From positions 1-63,859 of the forward strand of contig JACPPJ010000033.1 of assembly GCA_016191085.1 (NCBI GenBank): DNA of 63,859 nucleotides. Direction: 5' to 3'. Below the pieces are notes generated by a model. That model saw only the letters and a program-made list of their open reading frames with translations. It was not told the origin of the DNA and searched no databases. The position numbers were made by a program, and so were the translations under genes. Origin of the DNA: Acidobacteriota bacterium (GTDB lineage Bacteria > Acidobacteriota > Terriglobia > 2-12-FULL-54-10). Shown here in pieces: positions 7,111 to 15,825 of the stretch (the first letter of the stretch is position 1; each line of letters begins with the position of its first letter).

Positions 7111-9453
7111 CTAAGCCTTCGAGAAATGATCCTTCACGATGCGGCGCCACGCTAAGCAAGCGATGGGTGCAACGCAATTCGTTCCGCCATCGCCTAAGGT
7201 ATCTCGAGGGGCAACGCTCCGGTCGCAAACAAACAAATTGCGAATGTCGTGGGATTCGAATCTTTCGTCGACAACGGAGTTCCCGCGATCCTTTCCGGCA
7301 CGGCAAGAGCCGGCTCCAGGCGAGGCATTGAAACCCTCTTTGCCTGATTGCACGTCTCGCAGCTGTTTTAACGATCGGTCGACGTTCTGAATCCTAGTGG
7401 CTCCCATCTCACGATAGATGTCCCGGGTAATCTCTATTCCCTCGATCAGACGCTTTGCGGAGTACGGGTCCTTTATGCTCAATGGGACAGACCGTCCATT
7501 CCTCGCGATGCGCCCTTCCATCGCGTTTTTCGGACAGTAATTAAGGACCACATCGGTGGCAAGTTGGTCCCCTCGCGTTTTCATGAACTGCTTGTGTTCC
7601 AATCCGAATTCCGGAGCAAACTCACTCAGCGCCATAGTGCCCGGATACTCCGCCCCACTAGTACCTTCCCTAAAGAGGAGCCAATCGTACCAATCCTTAT
7701 CCCCACCCTGGGTCATGAAATATGCTCGGGCCATCCCGCGATCTCCCTGCTTGATCGGAAATGGAAACAGCGCAGAAAACCGGGGACCATACAATCTGCC
7801 GTCCACATGTCGTCCCACGTTTGGATTCTCAACAATCAACTCAGTGCCCAATAGATCTTTGGGACCGTAACCGGAGTTGTATAAGATGACCGGTGTACCG
7901 TTTGTGCCGGCAGAGACGATCACTTTATCGGCGAAAAATTGAACTTTCTTCCCGTCTTGTTCAGCCCATACACCCGTAGCGAAGAAATCGGATCCCCGTT
8001 TTTCCAGGATGACTTTTTCTACCCTGGTGTTGGGAATGATCTCGACACCGTTTCTCTCCGCGATTGGAACGTAGTTAAGATTCGAGCCGATCTTGGCGTC
8101 ATACTTGCAAAACCTCTCCTCGCCGCCACCCTCGCACACACCGCAATGGAGACAATTCCTGCGAGCATGTGGAAACCGTTGCGGCGAATATCCCAATTTC
8201 TTCGCGGCCTGTCCCCATAGCCTTTGGCCCTCCGTGAGCATCGCGTCAGGCATGGGATGAATATTAAACATCTCCACGACCTCACGGATTGGTTCTTTGA
8301 ATTCTTCCTCTGTCCAATCTAGTCCCGTCTCATTTTGCCAATGCAAAAAATCCCTGCGCATTACAGGGGGTGCCAACGCGCCGTAGTGCACAGAGCTGCC
8401 CCCGACCACCTTTGCGCCGAACCAGGGGGGACGAAGCCTGTCTTTCCTGCCATTGACAACGAACTCACGTTCACTGTTGAACACTAGTCGCCGCAACGGA
8501 TGGCCGGAACCGGGCATCGGATCGCCTTTGAGATATGGTCCCCACTCGATCATTGCTACCTTCAGCCGCTCTCCATTTTTCGGGTTAATACCTTTTTCTG
8601 CGATGCGCGCGGCCAGAATACAACCGGCATGACCTCCGCCGGCAATGATGACGTCATACCTCGCAGTCGAGTTTCCTTTGTTGCTGTGGGCAGCGACGAT
8701 CGCCTTTGTAAAGTCCTCTTGTTTCTCAAAGCCGCTCACAGGCGCTTTGGCGTCTCCTGGTTCTACCTTCCAGTCGAGCTTTTCGTAATACTTCCTCTTC
8801 TCTTCTTCCTCTTCCCAACTAAAAGTGCCCGTTTTGCGCGCTATGTCCCATCCGGTGACTAATTGCTTTGTATTCGGATTGGTGATCTGATGCAAGTCTC
8901 CTGGCTTCAAAAGAGGGATGCCGTTGTCCCACCCCAGCGGTTTCAAATCAGGAATGCCGCTCGAATCGCGCGGCCAGTTGTTCTCAGGAAAGTTGCTATA
9001 AAATAGCCGGACAATGCTGCGCCGGATCGTACGGTAAGTGTCTTGCAACGTATTCAAGACCGACTTGTCCTGAAACTTACTTCCATCAATAATCAGTCTC
9101 ACATAATCCGCACGCCGTTTTTCATCCAGCCCCAGGAAACTCTGTCCCTCAAAGAGGCTCTTGCTGTTTTCGTTGAACATTCTGAGATCGGCATCGCTCA
9201 GCTCCGCCAAGTTTTTCAGCACTTCTTTTGTGATCCCGTATGGCTCGAGGTGCTTATAGCCCGGGTCGCCCGCAGCTGATGGGATCAGCGTATTTCCTAG
9301 CGCTGAGACCACAGCAGTTCTGTCATTTGCAGTACCTGACTGCTGGGCAAGTGCGGTGTCTACCAACCGGCACATCCCTACCGCCGTAGCAGGGACTGCC
9401 ACGGCGGTTCTCTTAATGAAATCTCTTCGAGATGCTTCGTTCTGTTCGCTCAT
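7111..9453 (-). CDS. Tat-exported fusion of gluconate-2-dehydrogenase subunit 3 and GMC oxidoreductase
   Basis: 780 residues. A Tat signal (ASRRDFIKRT, to about residue 36) leads into a gluconate-2-dehydrogenase subunit-3 domain (about 45-235) and, after a linker, a GMC flavoprotein starting with the dinucleotide motif IIAGGGHAGCILAARI at about residue 267. A Cys cluster (CLHCGVC, then FCKYDAK) resembles that of other exported GMC dehydrogenases. Near the C-terminus the usual H-x-x-G-T-x-R segment reads SPGAGSCRAG, so a normally conserved His is absent. The enzyme should oxidise a sugar or alcohol in the periplasm with FAD and pass electrons to a cytochrome. Its two halves correspond to the separate genes 9582-10298 and 10345-11904. 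Start at ATG 9453 with GAGGAA upstream. Confidence 0.88.
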   Translation of the reverse strand: MSEQNEASRRDFIKRTAVAVPATAVGMCRLVDTALAQQSGTANDRTAVVSALGNTLIPSAAGDPGYKHLEPYGITKEVLKNLAELSDADLRMFNENSKSLFEGQSFLGLDEKRRADYVRLIIDGSKFQDKSVLNTLQDTYRTIRRSIVRLFYSNFPENNWPRDSSGIPDLKPLGWDNGIPLLKPGDLHQITNPNTKQLVTGWDIARKTGTFSWEEEEEKRKYYEKLDWKVEPGDAKAPVSGFEKQEDFTKAIVAAHSNKGNSTARYDVIIAGGGHAGCILAARIAEKGINPKNGERLKVAMIEWGPYLKGDPMPGSGHPLRRLVFNSEREFVVNGRKDRLRPPWFGAKVVGGSSVHYGALAPPVMRRDFLHWQNETGLDWTEEEFKEPIREVVEMFNIHPMPDAMLTEGQRLWGQAAKKLGYSPQRFPHARRNCLHCGVCEGGGEERFCKYDAKIGSNLNYVPIAERNGVEIIPNTRVEKVILEKRGSDFFATGVWAEQDGKKVQFFADKVIVSAGTNGTPVILYNSGYGPKDLLGTELIVENPNVGRHVDGRLYGPRFSALFPFPIKQGDRGMARAYFMTQGGDKDWYDWLLFREGTSGAEYPGTMALSEFAPEFGLEHKQFMKTRGDQLATDVVLNYCPKNAMEGRIARNGRSVPLSIKDPYSAKRLIEGIEITRDIYREMGATRIQNVDRSLKQLRDVQSGKEGFNASPGAGSCRAGKDRGNSVVDERFESHDIRNLFVCDRSVAPRDTLGDGGTNCVAPIACLAWRRIVKDHFSKA

Positions 9454-9581
9454 TTTCCTCGTTTGAATGCTTTCTCACGCTTCGTGAAGATTGAAGATCA
9501 AGAAAGACGAGCCATCACACCTCTTGCGAAGTGGCGATTGCCGGGCTACTCAGTCGCTTCCGAAGTGCGAAACGCTGTCGG

Positions 9582-10298
9582 CTAGTCCTTGTGCCAATGA
9601 ATTTTCATCCATTTGGCGCGGCGGGATTCTTCCTCCTGCCAGCTCAAGGGACCCCGAAAATTTGCGACATCCCACCCTGTTACTAACACGGGAGTATTCG
9701 GGTCTAGGATCTGGTGTGTATCTCCGGGTCGTAGGATGGGTATTCTGTTTTTGTCCCGTGCAATTTTGTTCTCTGGAAAATTTTGGTAAAAAATCGTCAA
9801 CACTCGCAGTCGAGTCATCCGAAAGACCTTCTGAATCTTTTCGACGACGTCCTTGTTCAATTTGGTATAAAGTTGTGCACTGGCGCCTTTGCTTTGCTTT
9901 GTGCTTCCCGCGTCCCAAGTCTGGGGAGGGAAACTGTCGGCCACGATCTCCAAAAAGGCAGCTCGGTCGAGCTCATTCAGATCGAGAAATGGTTTCGGGA
10001 AAAATTCCTGGGCCGCCGCGTTAAACGTGTTGTATTCGTCCGGCCGAATTCCCGTCAAACCTTTCAGTACTTCATCGGTTATCCCGTATTGCTCTAAGCG
10101 GCGGTATCCCGGATAGCCGTTCGCCGTGGGGATGATCGTATCTGCCAAGGCTGCCACTAACTGCTTCCGATCAACAGCCACAGCTTGCGTGTAATCGACA
10201 ACCGCCGAGGCAGCGAACGGAAGAGCTACTCCGACGCCCACAGCTCCTGCTCCGGTCTCCTTCAAGAACTCCCGCCGGCTAATTCTACTTCCTGCCAT
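9582..10298 (-). CDS. Tat-exported gluconate-2-dehydrogenase subunit 3 family protein
   Basis: 238 residues with a Tat signal (RISRREFLKETG), cut probably near residue 32, followed by the all-helical subunit-3 domain. The C-terminal part (VTGWDVANFRGPLSWQEEE) matches the equivalent region of the fused enzyme at 7111-9453 (VTGWDIARKTGTFSWEEEE), which marks the fusion boundary. This small subunit carries the Tat signal for, and stabilises, a flavin-bearing GMC partner without its own signal, which fits the adjacent gene 10345-11904 (46 bp upstream). A strong GGAGGTGAG site precedes ATG 10298. The partner assignment is inferred from context and family knowledge. Confidence 0.88.
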   Translation of the reverse strand: MAGSRISRREFLKETGAGAVGVGVALPFAASAVVDYTQAVAVDRKQLVAALADTIIPTANGYPGYRRLEQYGITDEVLKGLTGIRPDEYNTFNAAAQEFFPKPFLDLNELDRAAFLEIVADSFPPQTWDAGSTKQSKGASAQLYTKLNKDVVEKIQKVFRMTRLRVLTIFYQNFPENKIARDKNRIPILRPGDTHQILDPNTPVLVTGWDVANFRGPLSWQEEESRRAKWMKIHWHKD

Positions 10299-10344
10299 AA
10301 CTCACCTCCATTTTTTGGCTGGTTTCCCCATTTGTTTTCATCGC

Positions 10345-11904
10345 CTACAGACCTCGGGAGAAATAGGTGGCTATAATTCTGCGAGCTCCGAACGCACCCA
10401 TCAGCGCCGCAAAGCTGCCGGAATTGATGGAGGACCTCGGATAGGAGCCAGCGTCCACTACGAACAGTCCTTTTACGTCATGCGATTCGAAGTCACCATT
10501 GATGACTGAATTTCGCCTATCACTCCCCGCGCGGCAGGTACCATTGGGATGGCCGCCACCCCGGCCTTTAAAGTTCGCAGGAAATCGTTCTAAGTACTTG
10601 GCACCCATCTTTTTCGCTAATTCAATCGCAATTTCTCTCGCATCTCGCATCCTTTTTTCTATATAGGGATCGCCCCCATATGTCGCAGCTCCGGTGCGCA
10701 CATTGACGCGGCCGGTTATGTGCGTCGGTGGGCGAGAGCACTTCAGAGTAATTTCTCCCAAATGCGTTATGGCGGTTTTCATGAAGTCCATGTGCTTCTT
10801 TCCGAATGCAGGAGCAAACGCACTTAGCGCACTTTGGTGAGGATAGTTTATGGAACTCAGGTCGGCGGTGTTAATCCTCAGGGTACCCGTACCGTCTGTG
10901 TACTTCCGATCCACATCCATGATGCAGATGCTGGTATTGGTTCCCCTTCCGGCTTCCTTGATCGGTTGATCAAACAGCATCGCAAATGAGTGATTCGTCT
11001 CGCCATCCCAGTTTCGCCCTACATTGTCGTTTCCCACGATCAGATCATTGCCTAACTCGTCCTTAGGTCCGTAACCCGATTTCCCCAAAAGCACTGGGCT
11101 ACCGGCCCAACCGCAAGAAACGATCACTTTGTCGGAGCGGGCTTCGAGAACCTGGCCGTTCTTCTCGTAAGTGACCCCATTCACGATGCCTCCTGCTCCT
11201 CGTTTCTCAATGTTCACTTTTTTCACTTCCGCGTCGGCAATCAGCTCAACGCCATTCGCCTCCGCTATCGGCAGGTACCACAGGGAAGTCCCCTTCGCAT
11301 CGTACTTGCAACCGTGACCTTCATTGTGAAACCCGCAGAATATGCAATTCTTGCGCATGGTAAGGAGCGGTTCCACGGCATTTACCTGAGCTCCATCAAA
11401 ATCGCGGAACTTGTAACCCAACTCTGCGGCAGCATTTCGGAACATCCTCTCACCAGGAGTCCATGCCTCCTCCGGATCCGCATGAACGTGCAATGTTTGC
11501 ACCATGTCATCTACCGCTTCTTTCATATCCTTTTTTGTCCAGGAGATTCCCATGGCAGACCAGTTTTCGTAATCAACGTCGTAAGGCAAGTGCATATGGG
11601 CTCCCCAATGGATGGAACAGCCCCCCACTACCTTCAACCCAAAAGTCCACGGCCAACTTTTCAGTAGCCCCCCGGTGTCAAACTCTTCCCACAGAATTTG
11701 TGGGATCATCTGCCGGTGCAGAGGGTCCCCAAAGCCGTGTTTCTGCCGATTTTTCAACAAATTGGGTCCAGCCTCGATCAGTGCGATCTTCAACTTTTCA
11801 CCCGTTTTCGGATGTACACCTTTCTCGGCGATTCGGGCGGCGCAAATGAGTCCCGCAAAGCCTGCCCCTACCACAATCAAGTCGTATTGTTTTGCTTGGG
11901 CCAT
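10345..11904 (-). CDS. GMC-family FAD-dependent dehydrogenase (no signal peptide)
   Basis: 519 residues starting almost directly with the FAD-binding motif (LIVVGAGFAGLICAARI, about residues 9-25). Further GMC features are the GGCSIHWG segment, the Cys cluster CIFCGF followed by GCKYDAK, and a C-terminal HPNGTCRAG and FVVDAGSYP region. The protein lacks its own export signal and is probably carried to the periplasm by hitch-hiking with the Tat-bearing subunit 3 (9582-10298). The family oxidises hydroxyl groups of sugars, glycosides, polyols or gluconates; members with this small subunit include glucoside 3-dehydrogenases. It is a diverged paralogue of the flavoprotein half of 7111-9453. A GAGGTG site lies five bases before ATG 11904. 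Confidence 0.88.
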   Translation of the reverse strand: MAQAKQYDLIVVGAGFAGLICAARIAEKGVHPKTGEKLKIALIEAGPNLLKNRQKHGFGDPLHRQMIPQILWEEFDTGGLLKSWPWTFGLKVVGGCSIHWGAHMHLPYDVDYENWSAMGISWTKKDMKEAVDDMVQTLHVHADPEEAWTPGERMFRNAAAELGYKFRDFDGAQVNAVEPLLTMRKNCIFCGFHNEGHGCKYDAKGTSLWYLPIAEANGVELIADAEVKKVNIEKRGAGGIVNGVTYEKNGQVLEARSDKVIVSCGWAGSPVLLGKSGYGPKDELGNDLIVGNDNVGRNWDGETNHSFAMLFDQPIKEAGRGTNTSICIMDVDRKYTDGTGTLRINTADLSSINYPHQSALSAFAPAFGKKHMDFMKTAITHLGEITLKCSRPPTHITGRVNVRTGAATYGGDPYIEKRMRDAREIAIELAKKMGAKYLERFPANFKGRGGGHPNGTCRAGSDRRNSVINGDFESHDVKGLFVVDAGSYPRSSINSGSFAALMGAFGARRIIATYFSRGL

Positions 11905-11984
11905 GATTCACCTCAGTTTCTTTTATCGCGACCGTTTTTTGAAACCGTTCTCTGAGCCAGAACGCGAACGCCACTTCGGGGTAT

Positions 11985-14900
11985 CTAAAATAAGAGTTTC
12001 AATGCAAACTGAACCTGCCGAGAGCTGGTACCCGTGATGCCGATTTTCCCAGCGCTTCTAAGCACTGGCTCAGTATCGAGTCGCCCCGTGTACATAATGT
12101 TGCTCGGCAAATCGAAATTTGCTCGATTTAGAAGGTTGAAAACTTCTGCGCGAAATTCGAGCTTTCCGCCTTCCCCCAACAAGCTAAGCGAAGTATCTTT
12201 TGCGAGCGAGAAATCCAAATTCGCGAGACCGGGGCCTCTCAGGATGTTCCGGCCCGCCGTTCCCAAGAACCCAGCCCGCTGTATCCCAAACGCGCAGGGA
12301 TCAAAATAGAGGTCAGGCGTGCCGAGCAGTTGTCCAGGCGTGACCCCCAAGCAACCGCTTGTAGTCCCCGAAGTGTTACCGCGCCGTCCTGGCAATAAAT
12401 CCGGCCGGTCTGGGCTGGTGCTGCGAACCGCCGACCTCGAGCGATTCGTCGCCAGCATTGCTGATACTGGATAACCGGTTTGTAAGGACAAGATGCCGCT
12501 AAACCACCATCCCGTCAGCAACTTCGCAAGCCGAGGACTACCAGATAATATCTCCGGCAACCGGTAGAGAGCATTAAATCTCCAGTTCTGAGTCGCATCG
12601 AAGCCAGCGGCCGCTTTATCCACTCTAATATTGTTAGGATCTACGCCGATGCTATCGCCCACTGCATCCGTCCCGATGCGCGACTGTATTGTGTCCAGAA
12701 CTTTGCCCCAGCTATATGAGCTTTGAAATTGTAAACCCCGGCTTAGCCGCTTGGAGACTCCGAATTGAAGGGCGTTGTACCATGATTGCGAACTGCCGGT
12801 TCTAAAGTCGAGGAAACTCCAGTTCGGGTTTGTTCTTGGCTCTGTTCCTGTCCAGAATTTTCGGCCATCGGGCAGCACCTGTGGAATCGTTGGGTTCCCA
12901 TCTGTATTTGTCACCAGGTTAAACGCGCGCGATGTCGCGTAAGTTAATGTGACGCCCATGTTAAACGGTAATTCACGCTCCACCGTCAGGTTGTAGGAAA
13001 ACAAGTGCGGTTGTTGCAAATTGTAATCGTTAGTACGAAGTGTCCGCAGCGTGTTCGCAGGGCTGAACACTAATGGCAACGAAGTCAGAGGAGGAGGATT
13101 TGTGACTACGGCCTGACCGTTTACGGGCGGAACTGCGGTAGCCATTACCAATGTACTAGCTTGAGTAGCGATATCGTATAACAGGCCGAAGCCCCCCCGT
13201 ATGGAGGTTCGGCCGTTTCCGTGGACATCCCAGGCAAAGCCAAATCGAGGGCTGAAATTATGAAGCGATGGATTCATGAACAAGATGCCTGGAGTCGTTG
13301 TGGCATCACGTTGCGCATCACGTATATTCGCTTGGTTGCCATGTGTTTCATTTATATTCGTAGTTGGCTCGTAGCGGAGCCCTAAGTTGAGGGTGAATGT
13401 CGAGCTAGCTCGGTAATCATTCTGAATATAAAAGCCCAAAGTCCAGAAGCGATACTTGCGATCGAATTTTGAGCCCTGAGTAGCTGCCTGATAGCTCAGC
13501 GGTGTGCCTAGCAGGAAACTACGAACGTCAGCAAAAGCAATTACACCCTTTGAGTAGATGCTGTTTACGATTCCCCACTGATACCTGTTAATGAGTGTGC
13601 CAAATTTGAGCGAGTGCTTGCCTCGCGTATAGAATAGATCGTCACTCCATGTGAAGATTTCTTGCCTGATCCCAAACGGAGCAATAGATCCAGGACCCAC
13701 CGCAGTGATTCCCCCAATGGTAACTGCGCCGAATCCCTGGCCGGGAACAAACGAGAACTGAGGACCGAAGAATACCGAAGGGTTATTGTTGATCATGCCG
13801 TTGCGGCTGTATGACATTCGGAATGTGTTCAAGAGGGCCGGAGAGAATACGTGATTCTGCGATAACGTACCGTACTGGGACCTGCTCGTTGAGATTGCTA
13901 TGAAATGGGGATTTCCTGTCGCATTCAGTGCCGGTGTTGTGCGCTCAGCATCATCTATGGTGTAGCGACCAAACAGAGTGTCTATGTCAGAAAAGTTATA
14001 GTCCCACCTAGTTTGGCCGTAATTTTCCGTTGTTGGCTGACTGAAAGCATATGTATAGCGATCGCCGGGCAGATTAGGTTCTGGCAAAAGGCTTAGCCAA
14101 GGTTTGATGACTGGATTGATCTGGGGGACCAAACCACCGTCAACCCTGGCGGACAGTGGGATGGTCTGGTTGATGATCGGTCTCCCCAACCGTTCCCGTA
14201 ATCCTTCATATACGGTATGAAAAAAGATCCGATCCTTCTTAATAGGACCGCCAAACGAACCTCCAAAGTTGTTCCGTGTGAAAGCGGGCAGGCGGCGTTG
14301 GCTCGCAATGGTCTTGTAGTCGAAGAAATTCCGGGCATCGAGGGCGCTATTGCGGAAGTACTCCAGCACCGAACCATGAAAATTGTTCGTACCTCCTTTG
14401 CTCACGATGGTCATTTGGCTTCCCATCGCCATGCCATACTCAGCACTGTACGCCCCGGTTACCACCCGAAATTCGCGGATACCGTCTATGCCCAATGTCG
14501 TTTCCGTGATAGATGATGCGGCCGCACCAAAAGCGTTATTGACAGGAGCCCCATCCAGCAGAAAGTAATTGGAATAGGGTGATGCCCCGTTGCTGCTGTA
14601 GCGCAGCCCACTCCCACCCGCCGTCGTATGGTTTTGATTTTTCTGCTGCATGATTCCCGGCTGTAGAAGAGCTAAATCAAGATAGTTGCGACCGTTCAAG
14701 GGCAGGTCCACCATTCTTTGTTCATCGACCAAGCTTCCCAAAGAGCCACTCGTGGTGTTAACAATAGGAGCTTCCGCCATCACCGCAATGGTTTGTTCGA
14801 CTGCACTGACGTCTAGCGTGAAATTAACCACAGCTTCCTGCCCTACTGTGAGGCTTAGTCCAGTGCGCACTGCAGGCTGGAAGCCGGGAGTTTCCACCCG

Positions 14901-15161
14901 AATTTCGTATGTCCCCACCGCCAAAGCTGATAATCGGTAAGAGCCGTCTGCTGCGGATATACCATTGCGCGCCTGCGCCGTCTCCAAATTACGGGCCATC
15001 ACAGCAGCACCCGCAATTACAGCGCCTGTCTTATCTTTGACAATGCCGAGAACTGTGGCCGTAGGCATCTGTGCGACAGCTACGGCTGGTCGAAGTAGGA
15101 TTAGAATGAGAACTGCTAGAACGCAGATTCGGCTGTTTGCCTTTTGCCATTTCATGTACAT
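11985..15161 (-). CDS. Oar-like TonB-dependent receptor with N-terminal carboxypeptidase-regulatory-like domain
   Basis: About 1058 residues. The frame is open further upstream to 15263, but GGAGG lies five bases before ATG 15159-15161, and a signal peptide (KANSRICVLAVLILILL to AVAVAQ) follows, so this start is preferred; ATG 15155 is an alternative. Domains: regulatory-like beta-sandwich (TATVLGIVKDKTGAVIAGA), plug (DLPLNGRNYLDLALLQPG) and outer-membrane barrel ending RQVQFALKLLF. It heads the minus-strand gene run that contains the GMC dehydrogenases and is a paralogue of 252-3398. As in other acidobacterial loci there is no SusD-like lipoprotein. It probably imports or captures the substrate oxidised by the adjacent enzymes; substrate unknown. 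Confidence 0.9.
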   Translation of the reverse strand: MYMKWQKANSRICVLAVLILILLRPAVAVAQMPTATVLGIVKDKTGAVIAGAAVMARNLETAQARNGISAADGSYRLSALAVGTYEIRVETPGFQPAVRTGLSLTVGQEAVVNFTLDVSAVEQTIAVMAEAPIVNTTSGSLGSLVDEQRMVDLPLNGRNYLDLALLQPGIMQQKNQNHTTAGGSGLRYSSNGASPYSNYFLLDGAPVNNAFGAAASSITETTLGIDGIREFRVVTGAYSAEYGMAMGSQMTIVSKGGTNNFHGSVLEYFRNSALDARNFFDYKTIASQRRLPAFTRNNFGGSFGGPIKKDRIFFHTVYEGLRERLGRPIINQTIPLSARVDGGLVPQINPVIKPWLSLLPEPNLPGDRYTYAFSQPTTENYGQTRWDYNFSDIDTLFGRYTIDDAERTTPALNATGNPHFIAISTSRSQYGTLSQNHVFSPALLNTFRMSYSRNGMINNNPSVFFGPQFSFVPGQGFGAVTIGGITAVGPGSIAPFGIRQEIFTWSDDLFYTRGKHSLKFGTLINRYQWGIVNSIYSKGVIAFADVRSFLLGTPLSYQAATQGSKFDRKYRFWTLGFYIQNDYRASSTFTLNLGLRYEPTTNINETHGNQANIRDAQRDATTTPGILFMNPSLHNFSPRFGFAWDVHGNGRTSIRGGFGLLYDIATQASTLVMATAVPPVNGQAVVTNPPPLTSLPLVFSPANTLRTLRTNDYNLQQPHLFSYNLTVERELPFNMGVTLTYATSRAFNLVTNTDGNPTIPQVLPDGRKFWTGTEPRTNPNWSFLDFRTGSSQSWYNALQFGVSKRLSRGLQFQSSYSWGKVLDTIQSRIGTDAVGDSIGVDPNNIRVDKAAAGFDATQNWRFNALYRLPEILSGSPRLAKLLTGWWFSGILSLQTGYPVSAMLATNRSRSAVRSTSPDRPDLLPGRRGNTSGTTSGCLGVTPGQLLGTPDLYFDPCAFGIQRAGFLGTAGRNILRGPGLANLDFSLAKDTSLSLLGEGGKLEFRAEVFNLLNRANFDLPSNIMYTGRLDTEPVLRSAGKIGITGTSSRQVQFALKLLF

Positions 15162-15825
15162 ATAGACCTCCAGTTTGATCTCGTCGGGTCGAGCACACGC
15201 CATTGATGACGCGCTTGGCTCAAAGTTGCCTGTCATGGCTCCAGTATTCCAACTGCCGGCCATTTCACTGGCTCGTTTCGAAACGTCTCATGGCTTTCTG
15301 GTCCAAGCGAAGGCTTCCCCACACTCTATGACCTGGTTCGAAGTAAATGGAATGAAAATCCCCGGTAAGGGAGTTGAATGACGAATTGGAAATTGTGCAG
15401 AGCCCCATCGGCGAAGCCGCCAACTGATGTACCATGACGAGGAATGCTACACACCGAAACGAGCACCGTCAATAACACAAAGGCACTAATTTTCTAGTCC
15501 ATTTGGATCATTTATGCGCTTTCTGAAGGTCGTTCGTTGAGTGGACCGAACACTCCGTTCCTGCGCTTCAAAACAGCAGCAACGACAAACGGCAGCGTCG
15601 GTGATGGTCAGAGAAGAAGCGGCTCTCCCCGCGGACTTTCTGCATTCGCTATTTCGTTTGCGTCCTTGGGGAGCCAACTAATTTCCGTCCGGATAGAGCC
15701 GCCGTACCGAGCGTTCCTGGACTTAACGCCTCTCACAAAGAAGATGCAGATGGAATTTCCACAGCAGATCGAGCTGCGGCAGATGTCGAGGGGCAGCTCC
15801 GCCGCTTAATTTAGCGCGGCGGGAT
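15162..15825. other. Intergenic region without a supported gene
   Basis: About 660 bases upstream of the receptor gene 11985-15161 and downstream of clpB. Short frames on the plus strand do not resemble known proteins and lack ribosome binding sites. The promoter of the receptor/dehydrogenase run should lie near 15170-15300, but I cannot assign boxes with confidence. Confidence 0.5.
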
